This document shows, piece by piece, positions 1-8,436 of a stretch of DNA of 64,000 nt; position 1 is the first letter of the stretch; every line of letters begins with the position of its first letter. The DNA lies in NCBI GenBank assembly GCA_934630705.1, contig CAKTWP010000010.1, forward strand, positions 14,509-78,508. Direction: 5' to 3'. Position numbers and translations under genes: made by a program. This DNA comes from an uncultured Clostridia bacterium. Lineage in GTDB: Bacteria; Bacillota; Clostridia; Christensenellales; Aristaeellaceae. The notes below the pieces were generated by a model. That model searched no databases and was not told the origin of the DNA. It worked only from the letters and a program-made list of their open reading frames with translations.

Positions 1-653
1 CGTTCGCCCCAAAACAGTTCATCCACCCCATCGCCGTTTATATCCAGCACCGGGGTTACATGACTGGCTCGCGGCCCAGGCTCCTCCTTGCGAATAACCA
101 ATTCCCAACGCGGAACATGATTGTCCCGCCAGCCCTGAAGATACATATTGGCGTAGGTTCCCTGACAGGTAACCAACACCGGCTCTCCATGCGCATAGCC
201 TCCAACCAGATAGAAACGATAGCTCAGGCTCATGCGCTCTTCAAACGTGTTAAAAGGCCAGGGCCAACTGCCGGTCTTTGTCCCGGTTTCCGCATCCCAT
301 CGTTCCAGCTTCCGATGCATAAAGGAAAAAGGCGCACCGGTGTTATTGAGAACGTAAATCTCATCCTCGCCGTCCCGGTTCATATCAAATGGCAAAACCG
401 GCACAAACCAGATACCGGGAAGTACGCCGTCCGGCAGCTGCTTATCCCAGATGCGCCGGCCATTCATCTCAAACAGCGCCACATGAACCGGCTGAATTCC
501 CTGAATGCGGAAGCACTCCTCGCCAGGATCAACCGCCGGACCCGCTGAGTAAACAAACAAAATGCCCTGCCGCCCCTTTAACTGCACTGTGGATGAATGC
601 AAAAACCCCGCTTCAACCCCCAGATCAAAGGTTGCCAATTCTTCAAGTTTCAT
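1..653 (-). CDS. FG-GAP / rhamnogalacturonan lyase-like protein (PL11-like), C-terminus off the left edge
   Basis: Reading leftward from an ATG at 653, 217 codons stay open to the window edge, so the C-terminal part is missing. The start follows a strong AAGGAGGATAAA Shine-Dalgarno region and lies 12 bases after the stop of the GH5-like gene, so it is the third gene of that operon. No signal peptide is visible. The protein carries calcium-binding beta-propeller type repeats (DMNRDGEDEIYVL near residue 94, and DINGDGVDELFWGE at the very end of the visible part), as in PL11 rhamnogalacturonan lyases and other FG-GAP proteins. The GH105 neighbour, which acts on unsaturated rhamnogalacturonan products, supports the lyase reading. 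The catalytic part cannot be checked, and a non-enzymatic FG-GAP protein is the alternative. Confidence 0.6.
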   Translation of the reverse strand, partial: MKLEELATFDLGVEAGFLHSSTVQLKGRQGILFVYSAGPAVDPGEECFRIQGIQPVHVALFEMNGRRIWDKQLPDGVLPGIWFVPVLPFDMNRDGEDEIYVLNNTGAPFSFMHRKLERWDAETGTKTGSWPWPFNTFEERMSLSYRFYLVGGYAHGEPVLVTCQGTYANMYLQGWRDNHVPRWELVIRKEEPGPRASHVTPVLDINGDGVDELFWGE

Positions 654-665
654 TTTATCCTCCTT

Positions 666-2630
666 TTATTCCGCTTGCAGCAGATAATACATGCTGCAGA
701 ATTGCCGGCCTATAGTGAACCGAAGCTGGCCATTTTCATATTGAGATGGAATCTCCCCAGTGTGCATGCCCTCGGCATTGATGCCGATTACCCGCAATGT
801 CGCGCAGGCCGTTTGAAGCACAACCTCTGCCTCTATCACTTCAATTTCCACCGGTGGTATACCCAATGCCTGCATCTTCTCTCCATCGAATTGTGCCCCT
901 GTATTCCTTGCTCTGCCAACGGCCGTAAGTAGCAGACTGTCTGAAGCGGCGACTGGTGCATCGGTCAGGGAGGACAGGGCGATGACCGCAAAATCCGTCT
1001 GTGCGCAAACGCTCATGGCAGACAGTGCAACCGTTCCCTGCCGGGCCAAAAAGCCATAGGCACACTGGGTGCGCGGCGTATCCACCCAGCCGTACTGGTT
1101 CTTCCAGGAACGCATCAATTCTCCCGTCACGGCGCAAACCTTGCCCGTTTCAGGCAAACAGGGCGTATCCGCCATCTCCACCATATCCTCCGCATCCTTG
1201 AAAACCACGCCTGTCCGCTTCCATTCCCCGCATGCGGACAGCCTGCGCCTTCCCGCATGGATTTCACCCAAATCCCGCAGGCGCAGCTTCAGTGTTTCCT
1301 GAGCCGGGCGTACGTCCTGCCGCCGCAGTATCAGCGCCGCATGATAAAACAGCCCATACTTAGCTGGATCATTCCAGGTTGAAAACACCCCCTCCCGGAA
1401 GGGGACTCCGCCGATGGCGGAGGATGAGACCTCCTTGCCCAGCACGCGCATCTCTGAAAGCCGACTGCTGTAGGCGTAAGTGTGAATTGCCAGACCAGAA
1501 TAGCCCTGCAAAGCGCTGGCGGCGGCAAACACGATGGCGCTTTCCGCCCGATATTCATTGGGCCAGGGCACATCCCACTCCGACACAAAAAACGGCTTTT
1601 CCAAATCCCGCGTACATGTCAGCGCCTCAAAATCAAATTCCCTGCTTTGAGTCAGCGCCCGATTCATGCAGCTTTTTTGGGTTTCCTCCCAACGCCAATC
1701 GTAAAAATAAGCATGAGAATCGCAAAAATCGTTCATCTGATGGTTGGCGCGTGTCACTGCGCCATTGACGAAAAAGTTTGTGCCGGCAATCGGGATGCGA
1801 ACGCCCAGTGTACGCAGCGTTTCCCGGCACTCCCGATAATACTGAGCAAGCAGTTCTTCCTTAAACTGCGTTAGCGGCGGACAACTTGTGCTGTTGAGAT
1901 CCACCCTGTCCGCATCCAGCCCGATTTCATGCTCCGCCAGCCACCGTCGAAACATTTCGCGCAGTTCTGCCAAATAATTCTCATCCTGCATGGGGAAGAA
2001 AAACAGATCACGCTCATTTACGATTTCCGTAAGCACAAACACCGGGTCATCCTTGTACGCCAGGCCGGTGTATGGATTTGCGTGCTGCCAGATCTGAGAC
2101 ATATATTCCTTTTGCAAGGCAATCAGCGTGGGATCAAAGCAGCAGCAATTGTTCTGGCCCCGCACTGCCAAAGGATTGTCCACCCCGTCTCCGGAGCGGA
2201 ATTTTCGATAGGTAAGCATATCCAGATAGCAGTATATGCCCTCCTGCTTAAGGCAAAACACCAGATAATCCAGCCGTTCCAGGCTTTGCTCGTCTAGTAT
2301 CCGGGTGGATTTCAGGCGAGGGCCTTTGCAGAATTGAAAAATGTTGGGCGTATTCCATTCCGCGTCCAGTTGATGAAAACGCACCAGATTCACGCCGGTT
2401 TTCCGCAGCCGGACAGCCACCTGACGGGCATATTCATGGCTGGGGAAGCAGGCACCGCCGTTGAAATTCACCCCCCAGAATCGGGCGGGAGTCCCATCCT
2501 CAAACACAAACCGATCCCCACGCACCTGCATAAAGCCATGTTTTCCCGCCGGCATTTCCTGACCGAATGCGGAAGAAATATCAATGGGCATATCATCGTG
2601 AAAAAAAGGGAAGGGAATATATCGCGTCAT
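666..2630 (-). CDS. GH5-like (clan GH-A) glycoside hydrolase
   Basis: A 654-residue protein without a signal peptide, so probably cytoplasmic and acting on imported oligosaccharides. The N-terminal region has the FWGVNFNGG strand (residues 51-59) typical of GH5 and related clan A barrels. IVNERD (N205-E206) fits the Asn-Glu acid/base motif, and FVSEWD (E351) fits the strand-7 nucleophile. About 200 residues after the barrel probably form beta-sandwich domains. The start at 2630 lies 2 bases after the GH105 stop and has a GGAGGAAGA ribosome site, so the genes are translationally close. Substrate is not predictable from motifs; the operon suggests a pectic side chain or backbone fragment. Confidence 0.75.
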   Translation of the reverse strand: MTRYIPFPFFHDDMPIDISSAFGQEMPAGKHGFMQVRGDRFVFEDGTPARFWGVNFNGGACFPSHEYARQVAVRLRKTGVNLVRFHQLDAEWNTPNIFQFCKGPRLKSTRILDEQSLERLDYLVFCLKQEGIYCYLDMLTYRKFRSGDGVDNPLAVRGQNNCCCFDPTLIALQKEYMSQIWQHANPYTGLAYKDDPVFVLTEIVNERDLFFFPMQDENYLAELREMFRRWLAEHEIGLDADRVDLNSTSCPPLTQFKEELLAQYYRECRETLRTLGVRIPIAGTNFFVNGAVTRANHQMNDFCDSHAYFYDWRWEETQKSCMNRALTQSREFDFEALTCTRDLEKPFFVSEWDVPWPNEYRAESAIVFAAASALQGYSGLAIHTYAYSSRLSEMRVLGKEVSSSAIGGVPFREGVFSTWNDPAKYGLFYHAALILRRQDVRPAQETLKLRLRDLGEIHAGRRRLSACGEWKRTGVVFKDAEDMVEMADTPCLPETGKVCAVTGELMRSWKNQYGWVDTPRTQCAYGFLARQGTVALSAMSVCAQTDFAVIALSSLTDAPVAASDSLLLTAVGRARNTGAQFDGEKMQALGIPPVEIEVIEAEVVLQTACATLRVIGINAEGMHTGEIPSQYENGQLRFTIGRQFCSMYYLLQAE

Positions 2631-2632
2631 GG

Positions 2633-3709
2633 TTATTCTTCCTCCTGTCTATCCGATTGCAGCTTTGTCCATTCCAGCCCCTCCAGCAGCGCCAGAAGAG
2701 CCAGACTCTGCCCGTAAGGCTGCGGAGAAAGAGGAATTTGCCGATAATAATCCAGATCCGTTCCTACGCATGTCCCGGCAGAAACCTGCTGCAAAATGCC
2801 TTTTTCATCAATCCTTTTCCAAATGGCCGCCAGCCCCCGCTCACCTGCCGAGCGGAAGCTTGCGTCCAGATACCCCAGTCGCACTGCCTTGAGCAGCCCA
2901 TAACTGAATCCTGCCGATGCAGATGCCTCTGGATAAGAGCTTTCCGGCAGATTAATCAACGTGTGCCACATTCCGTCTGCATCCTGATACCTGCGTAACG
3001 CCTGCGCCTGACGCTCTAACGCGCTCAGCAGTACCAGGCGCACACCCCCGGGAACAGGCGCCAAATCCAGATAGTCCACCAGCCCGGCCGTATACCAGGC
3101 GTTGCCCCGTCCCCACAGCGCTTTGCCGAAGTGTCCCTGCCCATGAAAGCCCCAGCCATGATAAAACAAACCCGTTTCCAATTCCGTCAGATATTTCAGA
3201 TGCAAAAGAAATTGACGGGCACTTTCATCAATGTATTGCTTTTCATCCAAAAGCGCACCCATCCGAGCCACAAACAGCACAGTCATATACAATGTGTCAT
3301 CCCACAATTGACCTTCATTTTCCGAATCGATCGTCTTATGCTGGAAGCCACTCTCCGGTGTACGGGGCAGACCATGCATGGCATAATCCAGCCATTCCCG
3401 GCAAATGGTCAGATAGCTTTTCTTTCCTGTTTCTTCATAGAGAAAGGTCAGCGTCAGCAGGGGGCACATGCTGTTCACATTCTTCTGTGGCAGCCCTTTG
3501 GCAATATGGTCATCAAACCATTGCAGAAGATAGTGCAGTGTCTTCCGGCTGTGCGTACAGCAGTAATACCGATAGAGCCCATACAGCGCAACTCCCTGAT
3601 ACCAATCCCATTGCGCCATATAATGTGCCGTCCCCGGTGTTGCGGTGTTTTTCATGATGCCATCCGCCAGTCGCCGGGCTTGTTCAAGCAATGCTTTCTC
3701 TGAAATCAT
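2633..3709 (-). CDS. GH105 unsaturated rhamnogalacturonyl hydrolase (YteR/YesR type)
   Basis: A 358-residue (alpha/alpha)6-barrel protein. QLWDDTLYM (D137/D138) matches the catalytic Asp region of the GH105 family, and WGRGNAW (199-205) is the second family signature. The family removes the unsaturated galacturonyl residue that lyases leave on rhamnogalacturonan fragments by hydrating the double bond. The start at 3709 was chosen because GGAGGAATAAAATG places a good ribosome site there; the longer upstream reading lacks one and would run through the promoter. It is the first gene of a leftward operon continuing into the GH5-like and PL11-like genes. No signal peptide is visible, which is consistent with cytoplasmic action after uptake. 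Confidence 0.87.
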   Translation of the reverse strand: MISEKALLEQARRLADGIMKNTATPGTAHYMAQWDWYQGVALYGLYRYYCCTHSRKTLHYLLQWFDDHIAKGLPQKNVNSMCPLLTLTFLYEETGKKSYLTICREWLDYAMHGLPRTPESGFQHKTIDSENEGQLWDDTLYMTVLFVARMGALLDEKQYIDESARQFLLHLKYLTELETGLFYHGWGFHGQGHFGKALWGRGNAWYTAGLVDYLDLAPVPGGVRLVLLSALERQAQALRRYQDADGMWHTLINLPESSYPEASASAGFSYGLLKAVRLGYLDASFRSAGERGLAAIWKRIDEKGILQQVSAGTCVGTDLDYYRQIPLSPQPYGQSLALLALLEGLEWTKLQSDRQEEE

Positions 3710-3751
3710 TTTATTCCTCCCTGCCATACATTCTTCATTGTTTCTGCATAG

Positions 3752-3781
3752 AGTATAGAGGAATGGCGTTACGACATGCAA
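3752..3781 (-). promoter_or_regulatory. Putative promoter of the GH105-GH5-PL11 operon
   Basis: On the minus strand a TATACT -10 box (3752-3757) lies 18 bases from a weak TTGCAT -35 (3776-3781), about 45 bases upstream of the GH105 start. The weak -35 would suit an activated promoter, consistent with the divergent AraC-type regulator. Confidence 0.4.
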
Positions 3782-3917
3782 TAACGAGTTCGGCCTTGCT
3801 ATAAGGAATTCAAGAAACATGCTTTCGAACAGATAAAGAAATTCTGCGGCGAATAAATAGTTCGCTGCTCAGCCTGCCGCAGACGGATATTTATTTACCA
3901 TTTTCCCTTATTCGCCA

Positions 3918-3947
3918 TTGTCCCCGCCTTTTTATATGGGATATAAT
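3918..3947 (+). promoter_or_regulatory. Putative promoter of the membrane AraC regulator
   Basis: TTGTCC (3918-3923), an 18-base spacer and a perfect TATAAT (3942-3947) lie 30 bases upstream of the start at 3977. It is divergent from the hydrolase operon promoter, and the two share an intergenic region of about 270 bases. Confidence 0.5.
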
Positions 3948-3976
3948 AGGCGTATATAAAGAAGGAGACGGTCTGT

Positions 3977-6187
3977 ATGCAAAAAAGATGGAAGCTGCAA
4001 TCTCAATCGGATCGGAAGCGGATGGCTCTCTTTTTCTCCTATTTTTTTCTGTTGCTGTTGGCGGTTACGCTGCTGCTGTCCTTTGGGCAATTTTTTTATA
4101 CGGATGCCATGATGCGAGAGGATTATCAAACGAATAACGAAAACACATTCGCCCTTTTGCGGCATTCCCATGAGGTGCTTTTTGACCAGATGGAATATGC
4201 TGTCCGCGGTTTATTTGACAACGCTAAATATGAAAACTTTCTCAGCTACTATCAAAACAATAAAATGCTAAAGGCCATCGAGGTGTTGGAGGATCTGAAT
4301 GTGATCAAGGCTTCGATGAATGCGCTGGAGTGTATCTGTCTGTACTATCCCGAGGCGCAGATCACCCTGTCAACCGCCCAGAGCGTCTCCCCTTTGTCCC
4401 TATATCACGATCAGGCGTTTATCCAGCAATTTCCGGATATGCCTCAGCTTTTCAAACGCACCTTCAGCCGTCAAATTCAATATCCTTTTGCTGCCAATGC
4501 CATCAATGTGATCACCTTTGTTCGAACGATTCCCCGTTTCTCCGGTGGAAGGGCGCCCACCGCCTATGCCATTATCGATATCAAAAGCGATGCGCTGTAT
4601 TCCTCCTTTTCGGAAATCAGCCTGAAGGAAAACGCCAATTTTCTGGTTTACGATGCGTCCAACGCGCTGATTCACGCTACGGGCGAACGGCTTTCCTTCA
4701 ACGAGGTCTGTCCGGACGAAATGGACACGGCCCAAAAAAAGGCAGCGCAGAAAGCCCATATTCATGGGCATACGTACCATACCAGCGTCATCCGATCTGA
4801 AGATACCGGCTGGACCTACGTCTATCTGCAGGACATTCAGGACATCGACCAGCATTTGCTGCGCATTCGAAACGCCTTTTTGCTTTTTGCTTTCATTATT
4901 CTTCTGCTGGGCGTGCTTTATTCTCTTTTAGCATCAAGGAAACTCAATCAGCCTCTCCAGCGGATCTCAAAGCGCCTGAGCGTCTCCAACGAGGACACGG
5001 ATGTGTTCGCCCGAATTGATCGATTGATTACGCAAAATGAACGTTTGGACGCAGAATTGGCCAACAATGCAATCATTGGGAAAAACCAGCAGCTGCTTCA
5101 TCAAATGCTGATGGGATTTGCCTCAGAAAAAGAAACGTCCGACTGCCTTCAATTAAATTCCGGAGAAAATGAATGCCTGCTGTTTCTGCTTGGTACGCAT
5201 ACGGACTGTATGCCTTTGTCCGATGTGATTATCGCCTCGGTGTTGGAGGCATATGCGCTTCGGCTGGTTATAAAAATCTATTCCCATAAAAATGAAATTG
5301 CGCTAATACTCGCCGGCGCTTCACCCGAAAAGGAGATTTTGCTCAGCGCTGCGAATGAACTGATTGAGCGGTTTCCCGATGGAATTACCGCCATCGGCAT
5401 CAGCCAAGGTTTTTCTGATGCAACGCAAATCGCCAAAGCATATCATCAGGCGTCTACGGCCCTGGGCATGCGGCTGGTTCGCGGCTGCGGCTCGGTTTGC
5501 CATTATCAGGATATTCTGAATCCGCCTGCTCTGAATTATCCTTATCGGCTGGAAAACGTAATCTTCCATGCCATAAAGGTGCTGAATTATCCGGCTACGG
5601 TGGAAAGCATGGGGCAATTCCAGCAGTATCTGATTCAAAACGACGCGCGGGCCCGCATTGTAAAAAGCTTTTATATGCAGCTGTTCAGCTCCACACAACA
5701 GCTGATGATAGAAAGCGCCAGCCCCAAAACGGTGCTGGCCGGATTTAATCATTGCGATTTGCTGGAAGCCGCGGATATTTCGGAAATGAGCGCCTATATG
5801 CTTCAGATCTTTGAACTTCTCATTCAAAGCGGCGCGCAGGCTGATCAGGATGAAAATGATCTAGTGGATAGGATCTGTTGTTTTCTGGAAGCGCATCTGG
5901 ATAATATGCCCACGCAGGAAACGCTGGCCGAGGAATTCTTTATCTCTCTGAAAACCCTTCGGCTGGAATTTCAGCGGGTTAAGGGCATGTCAATAAAAAA
6001 CTACACGGATCACCTGAAAATTGAAAAATCGAAAGAAATGCTGCAGTCGCCTCAAATTAAAATCCAAGAAATTGCCCAAAGAATGGGCTTCAGTTATCCG
6101 CAATCCTTTATCGCTTTCTTCAAATCGTTTACTGGGCTGACACCCGGCGAATGGCGCGAGTCCTTTTTGCACCGCGCGAAATCATGA
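3977..6187 (+). CDS. Membrane-anchored AraC family sensor-regulator of the pectin locus
   Basis: A 736-residue one-component regulator. Transmembrane segment 1 spans about residues 17-39 and segment 2 about 299-319, enclosing a roughly 260-residue extracellular sensor region. A HAMP-like stretch follows, then a long cytoplasmic linker and a C-terminal AraC double helix-turn-helix (about 640-730, ending in GFSYPQSFIAFFKSFTGLTPGEWR). This matches the large membrane AraC regulators found beside polysaccharide utilisation genes in Firmicutes. The start is preceded by AAGGAGACGG. Divergent placement from the GH105 operon suggests that it senses an external glycan and activates those genes. It has no importer beside it within the window; one may lie to the left. 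Confidence 0.85.
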   Translation: MQKRWKLQSQSDRKRMALFFSYFFLLLLAVTLLLSFGQFFYTDAMMREDYQTNNENTFALLRHSHEVLFDQMEYAVRGLFDNAKYENFLSYYQNNKMLKAIEVLEDLNVIKASMNALECICLYYPEAQITLSTAQSVSPLSLYHDQAFIQQFPDMPQLFKRTFSRQIQYPFAANAINVITFVRTIPRFSGGRAPTAYAIIDIKSDALYSSFSEISLKENANFLVYDASNALIHATGERLSFNEVCPDEMDTAQKKAAQKAHIHGHTYHTSVIRSEDTGWTYVYLQDIQDIDQHLLRIRNAFLLFAFIILLLGVLYSLLASRKLNQPLQRISKRLSVSNEDTDVFARIDRLITQNERLDAELANNAIIGKNQQLLHQMLMGFASEKETSDCLQLNSGENECLLFLLGTHTDCMPLSDVIIASVLEAYALRLVIKIYSHKNEIALILAGASPEKEILLSAANELIERFPDGITAIGISQGFSDATQIAKAYHQASTALGMRLVRGCGSVCHYQDILNPPALNYPYRLENVIFHAIKVLNYPATVESMGQFQQYLIQNDARARIVKSFYMQLFSSTQQLMIESASPKTVLAGFNHCDLLEAADISEMSAYMLQIFELLIQSGAQADQDENDLVDRICCFLEAHLDNMPTQETLAEEFFISLKTLRLEFQRVKGMSIKNYTDHLKIEKSKEMLQSPQIKIQEIAQRMGFSYPQSFIAFFKSFTGLTPGEWRESFLHRAKS

Positions 6188-6249
6188 GTTTTTCGGCATA
6201 ATGAGCATTATTCTTCTGTTTTTTGCTTCAAACCGTTCAGCCATCCGAA

Positions 6250-6957
6250 TTATTTCACCGGGAAATTGTATCCCTCCTTGAAGGGCTCCTTCGTCAGGCG
6301 ATAATGCCACCATTCGTGATCAAATCGCTTGAAGCCATGCTTTTCCATCACGGCGCACAGCAGCGCCCGGTTATCCGCCTGTGCCTGGGTGATGCCCTTG
6401 GCCCCATGCCAGGCCAGCTTGCCGAAATAATCAAAGCCCGTGCCCATATCCAGCGCGTTGCCGTCCATATCCGTGATGGTCAAATCCACGGCGCTGCCCC
6501 GGCAATGGCTGGAATTACGGGCAATATACCCCTCGTCCACCAGCAGCACCTTGTTTTTGTATTCAGGATAAAACTCCGCCTGATTGCGCTTATCGTCCAG
6601 GTCCTGGCTCCAGCGCACGAAATGGCGCACGGCGCTCTGGGGCCGATACGCATCGAAAATCATCAGCCGGTAGCCCATCCCCCGAAACTCATCCGCCGCC
6701 GCTGCCAGCGCCTGGGCGGCTTCATTGGTCATGATGGCGTAAGGCGCTTCATAGCCATCGATCACATCGCCCACGAAATTATGGGTGCCCGCATAGCGGA
6801 TATCCAGAATCACATCGTCAATCAGCTCATGCACATAGCAAAAGCCCTCGGGCAGTTCATGGGCAGGGACGGGGATTTCCTCCGCGTTGGCAAAGGTGGG
6901 AAACAGAAACGCCAGAGACATGAAAATCATCATCCTTTTAATCCATTGTGTTGTCAT
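6250..6957 (-). CDS. Secreted D-Ala-D-Ala dipeptidase (VanX/DdpX family)
   Basis: A 235-residue zinc peptidase of family M15D. Residues 1-25 look like a signal peptide ending ANA-EE, so it would act outside the membrane, unlike the cytoplasmic VanX of resistance operons. Zinc and catalytic residues are present: SSHCRGSAVD (H151, D158), DHEWWHY (E215, H218) and FDAYRP (R104, equivalent to the VanX transition-state Arg). The family hydrolyses D-Ala-D-Ala. No vanH or vanA ligase is nearby, so vancomycin resistance is not indicated. The start overlaps the preceding gene by 20 bases, which indicates translational coupling; it is the last gene of the ZorAB-like operon. A downstream internal Met pair is an alternative start but has a worse ribosome site. 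Confidence 0.85.
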   Translation of the reverse strand: MTTQWIKRMMIFMSLAFLFPTFANAEEIPVPAHELPEGFCYVHELIDDVILDIRYAGTHNFVGDVIDGYEAPYAIMTNEAAQALAAAADEFRGMGYRLMIFDAYRPQSAVRHFVRWSQDLDDKRNQAEFYPEYKNKVLLVDEGYIARNSSHCRGSAVDLTITDMDGNALDMGTGFDYFGKLAWHGAKGITQAQADNRALLCAVMEKHGFKRFDHEWWHYRLTKEPFKEGYNFPVK

Positions 6958-7429
6958 AAGTGAATTTTACCTCGTAGGGATGGCCCCAAAGATAGTAGGA
7001 GACATACACGTCCCGCACAGCATGGGGCGTACCCTTGGTGAGCAGCACGCAGCGCACGTCCCGGGTCTCCCCCGGGCCAATCACGATTTCCCCCGTCTCG
7101 CCGTAAAAAAGCACATCCGCGCTGATGGGCGCGATTTGCAGCTCCACCATCTCCGCCGCCACCAGACCGGGATTCTTGATACGAAGCGTGTAGATATAAT
7201 AGGAATAATCCCCGGCGGCGGACAGCGTGCCGGACTGAACGATGGTGCCCAGCAGGCTGCGCTGGCTCACGGCGTCCCGAAGCTGCTGAAACTCGGCTTC
7301 CCGCTCCGATGCGGGCACGATCTGCAGCCCCTTGCCGATCACCTGCAGGGACGTATTGAACAGCCCATACACCATGGCCCCGGCCAGCACCACCACCAGC
7401 ACAATCAAACAAACGGCGGCTTTTTTCAC
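6938..7429 (-). CDS. Membrane-anchored protein of unknown function in the ZorAB-like operon
   Basis: A 163-residue protein starting with GTG behind GGAGGCAACGC. One N-terminal transmembrane segment (about residues 5-24) is followed by an extracytoplasmic domain predicted to be mostly beta (alternating hydrophobic strands such as YYIYTLRIKNPG and GEIVIGPGETRDV), which resembles an immunoglobulin-like fold in pattern only. I recognise no family. It lies 11 bases after the motor-like gene at 7441 and overlaps the dipeptidase start by 20 bases, so it is made with both. It could be an accessory subunit or chaperone between the motor-like complex and the cell wall; this is inference from position. 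Confidence 0.7.
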   Translation of the reverse strand: MKKAAVCLIVLVVVLAGAMVYGLFNTSLQVIGKGLQIVPASEREAEFQQLRDAVSQRSLLGTIVQSGTLSAAGDYSYYIYTLRIKNPGLVAAEMVELQIAPISADVLFYGETGEIVIGPGETRDVRCVLLTKGTPHAVRDVYVSYYLWGHPYEVKFTYDNTMD

Positions 7430-7440
7430 GCGTTGCCTCC

Positions 7441-8436
7441 TTATTCCATCTGGGACAAAATGCGGTTCATTTCATCGATCATTTCCGAATCCTTCAGGCG
7501 GAATTTGAACTCCACCCGCCGGGATGCGTCCATATCCACCGTGCCGTCGGCGCGATAAATGGGATCGGAAAAGCTGCGGCCCTTCGCGGTGAGCAGCTCC
7601 TGCAGCAGCGTTACCTGGCTGGCAGACAGAGTGGGCAATTGCAGGCAATATTCCGCCACGCTCAGCGCCCGGTTCTGAGACAGCTTCAGGTTGCTGATAT
7701 AGGAGCCCGCCGTATCCGTATGCCCTTCAATAATGATTTCCCCCACGTAGTCCTGATATTCCGGCCGGGTGAGCACTCCCAGATACACCGGCAGGAACCG
7801 GGCCAGCAGCTCCCGCCCCGAATCCTTGATGGCGGAGGAATTGGTTTCAAAGAACACGGCACTGTCCAGCACAATATCGCCGGTGGCGCTGTCCACAGTA
7901 GCCCGCAGATTGGCTGCGGTCAGGGCCTGGCTCAAGGCCTGAATGATCTGAGAACGTACACCGATCAGATCGTCAATGCGCTGCTGCTGGGTGAGCATTT
8001 CGGCCTTCTGGGCTTCCAGCACGGTCTGCATCGCGCCCAGCTTATCCGCCTGCTCCGCCAGCTGCAATTGCAGCTGCGCCTGCTCCTCTTCCTTGGTTTT
8101 CAGGGCGGATTGGGCGGCCTTGAGATCGTTTTCCTGCTGATCCAATTGAATCTGAATGGCCGCCAGCTCCTCCTGCTTGCCCATCAGCGTCACGTTGGCC
8201 TGCTCCAGCTCCTCCTCCCGCTGGGTGAGGGTGATGGTGGCCTTATCCAGCTGGGCCTGCTGCTCATTGAGCTGCTGGGTTTTCAGATCCAGCATATTAT
8301 AATACTGATACACGCTGTATACCACCGCCAGCACGAACACCAGCAGCAGGGACGCCATCATATCCGAATAGGAAATCCAATGGGCGCCGCTGTCGCCGTT
8401 TCGGGGGCCGCGGCTGGTTTTCTGTCGCCGCGCCAT
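7441..8436 (-). CDS. MotB/ZorB-like OmpA-domain protein
   Basis: A 331-residue protein with one transmembrane helix (about 27-45) preceded by SYSDMM. The Asp at residue 25 is in the position of the ion-carrying Asp of MotB/ZorB stator subunits. Residues 48-170 are a Gln/Glu/Lys-rich coiled coil, much longer than in flagellar MotB. Residues about 175-320 form an OmpA-like peptidoglycan-binding domain with EGHTDTAG (237-244). Its ATG abuts the stop of the MotA/ZorA-like gene with no gap. No flagellar genes occur here, so a flagellar role is unlikely. It may be an ion-driven motor subunit of ZorAB type or a related undescribed stator. Confidence 0.82.
   Translation of the reverse strand: MARRQKTSRGPRNGDSGAHWISYSDMMASLLLVFVLAVVYSVYQYYNMLDLKTQQLNEQQAQLDKATITLTQREEELEQANVTLMGKQEELAAIQIQLDQQENDLKAAQSALKTKEEEQAQLQLQLAEQADKLGAMQTVLEAQKAEMLTQQQRIDDLIGVRSQIIQALSQALTAANLRATVDSATGDIVLDSAVFFETNSSAIKDSGRELLARFLPVYLGVLTRPEYQDYVGEIIIEGHTDTAGSYISNLKLSQNRALSVAEYCLQLPTLSASQVTLLQELLTAKGRSFSDPIYRADGTVDMDASRRVEFKFRLKDSEMIDEMNRILSQME

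Noticed and set aside
6250..6957. Vancomycin resistance by VanX
   Set aside because: No vanH, vanA or vanRS genes are adjacent, and the protein has a signal peptide; a wall peptidase role is more likely.
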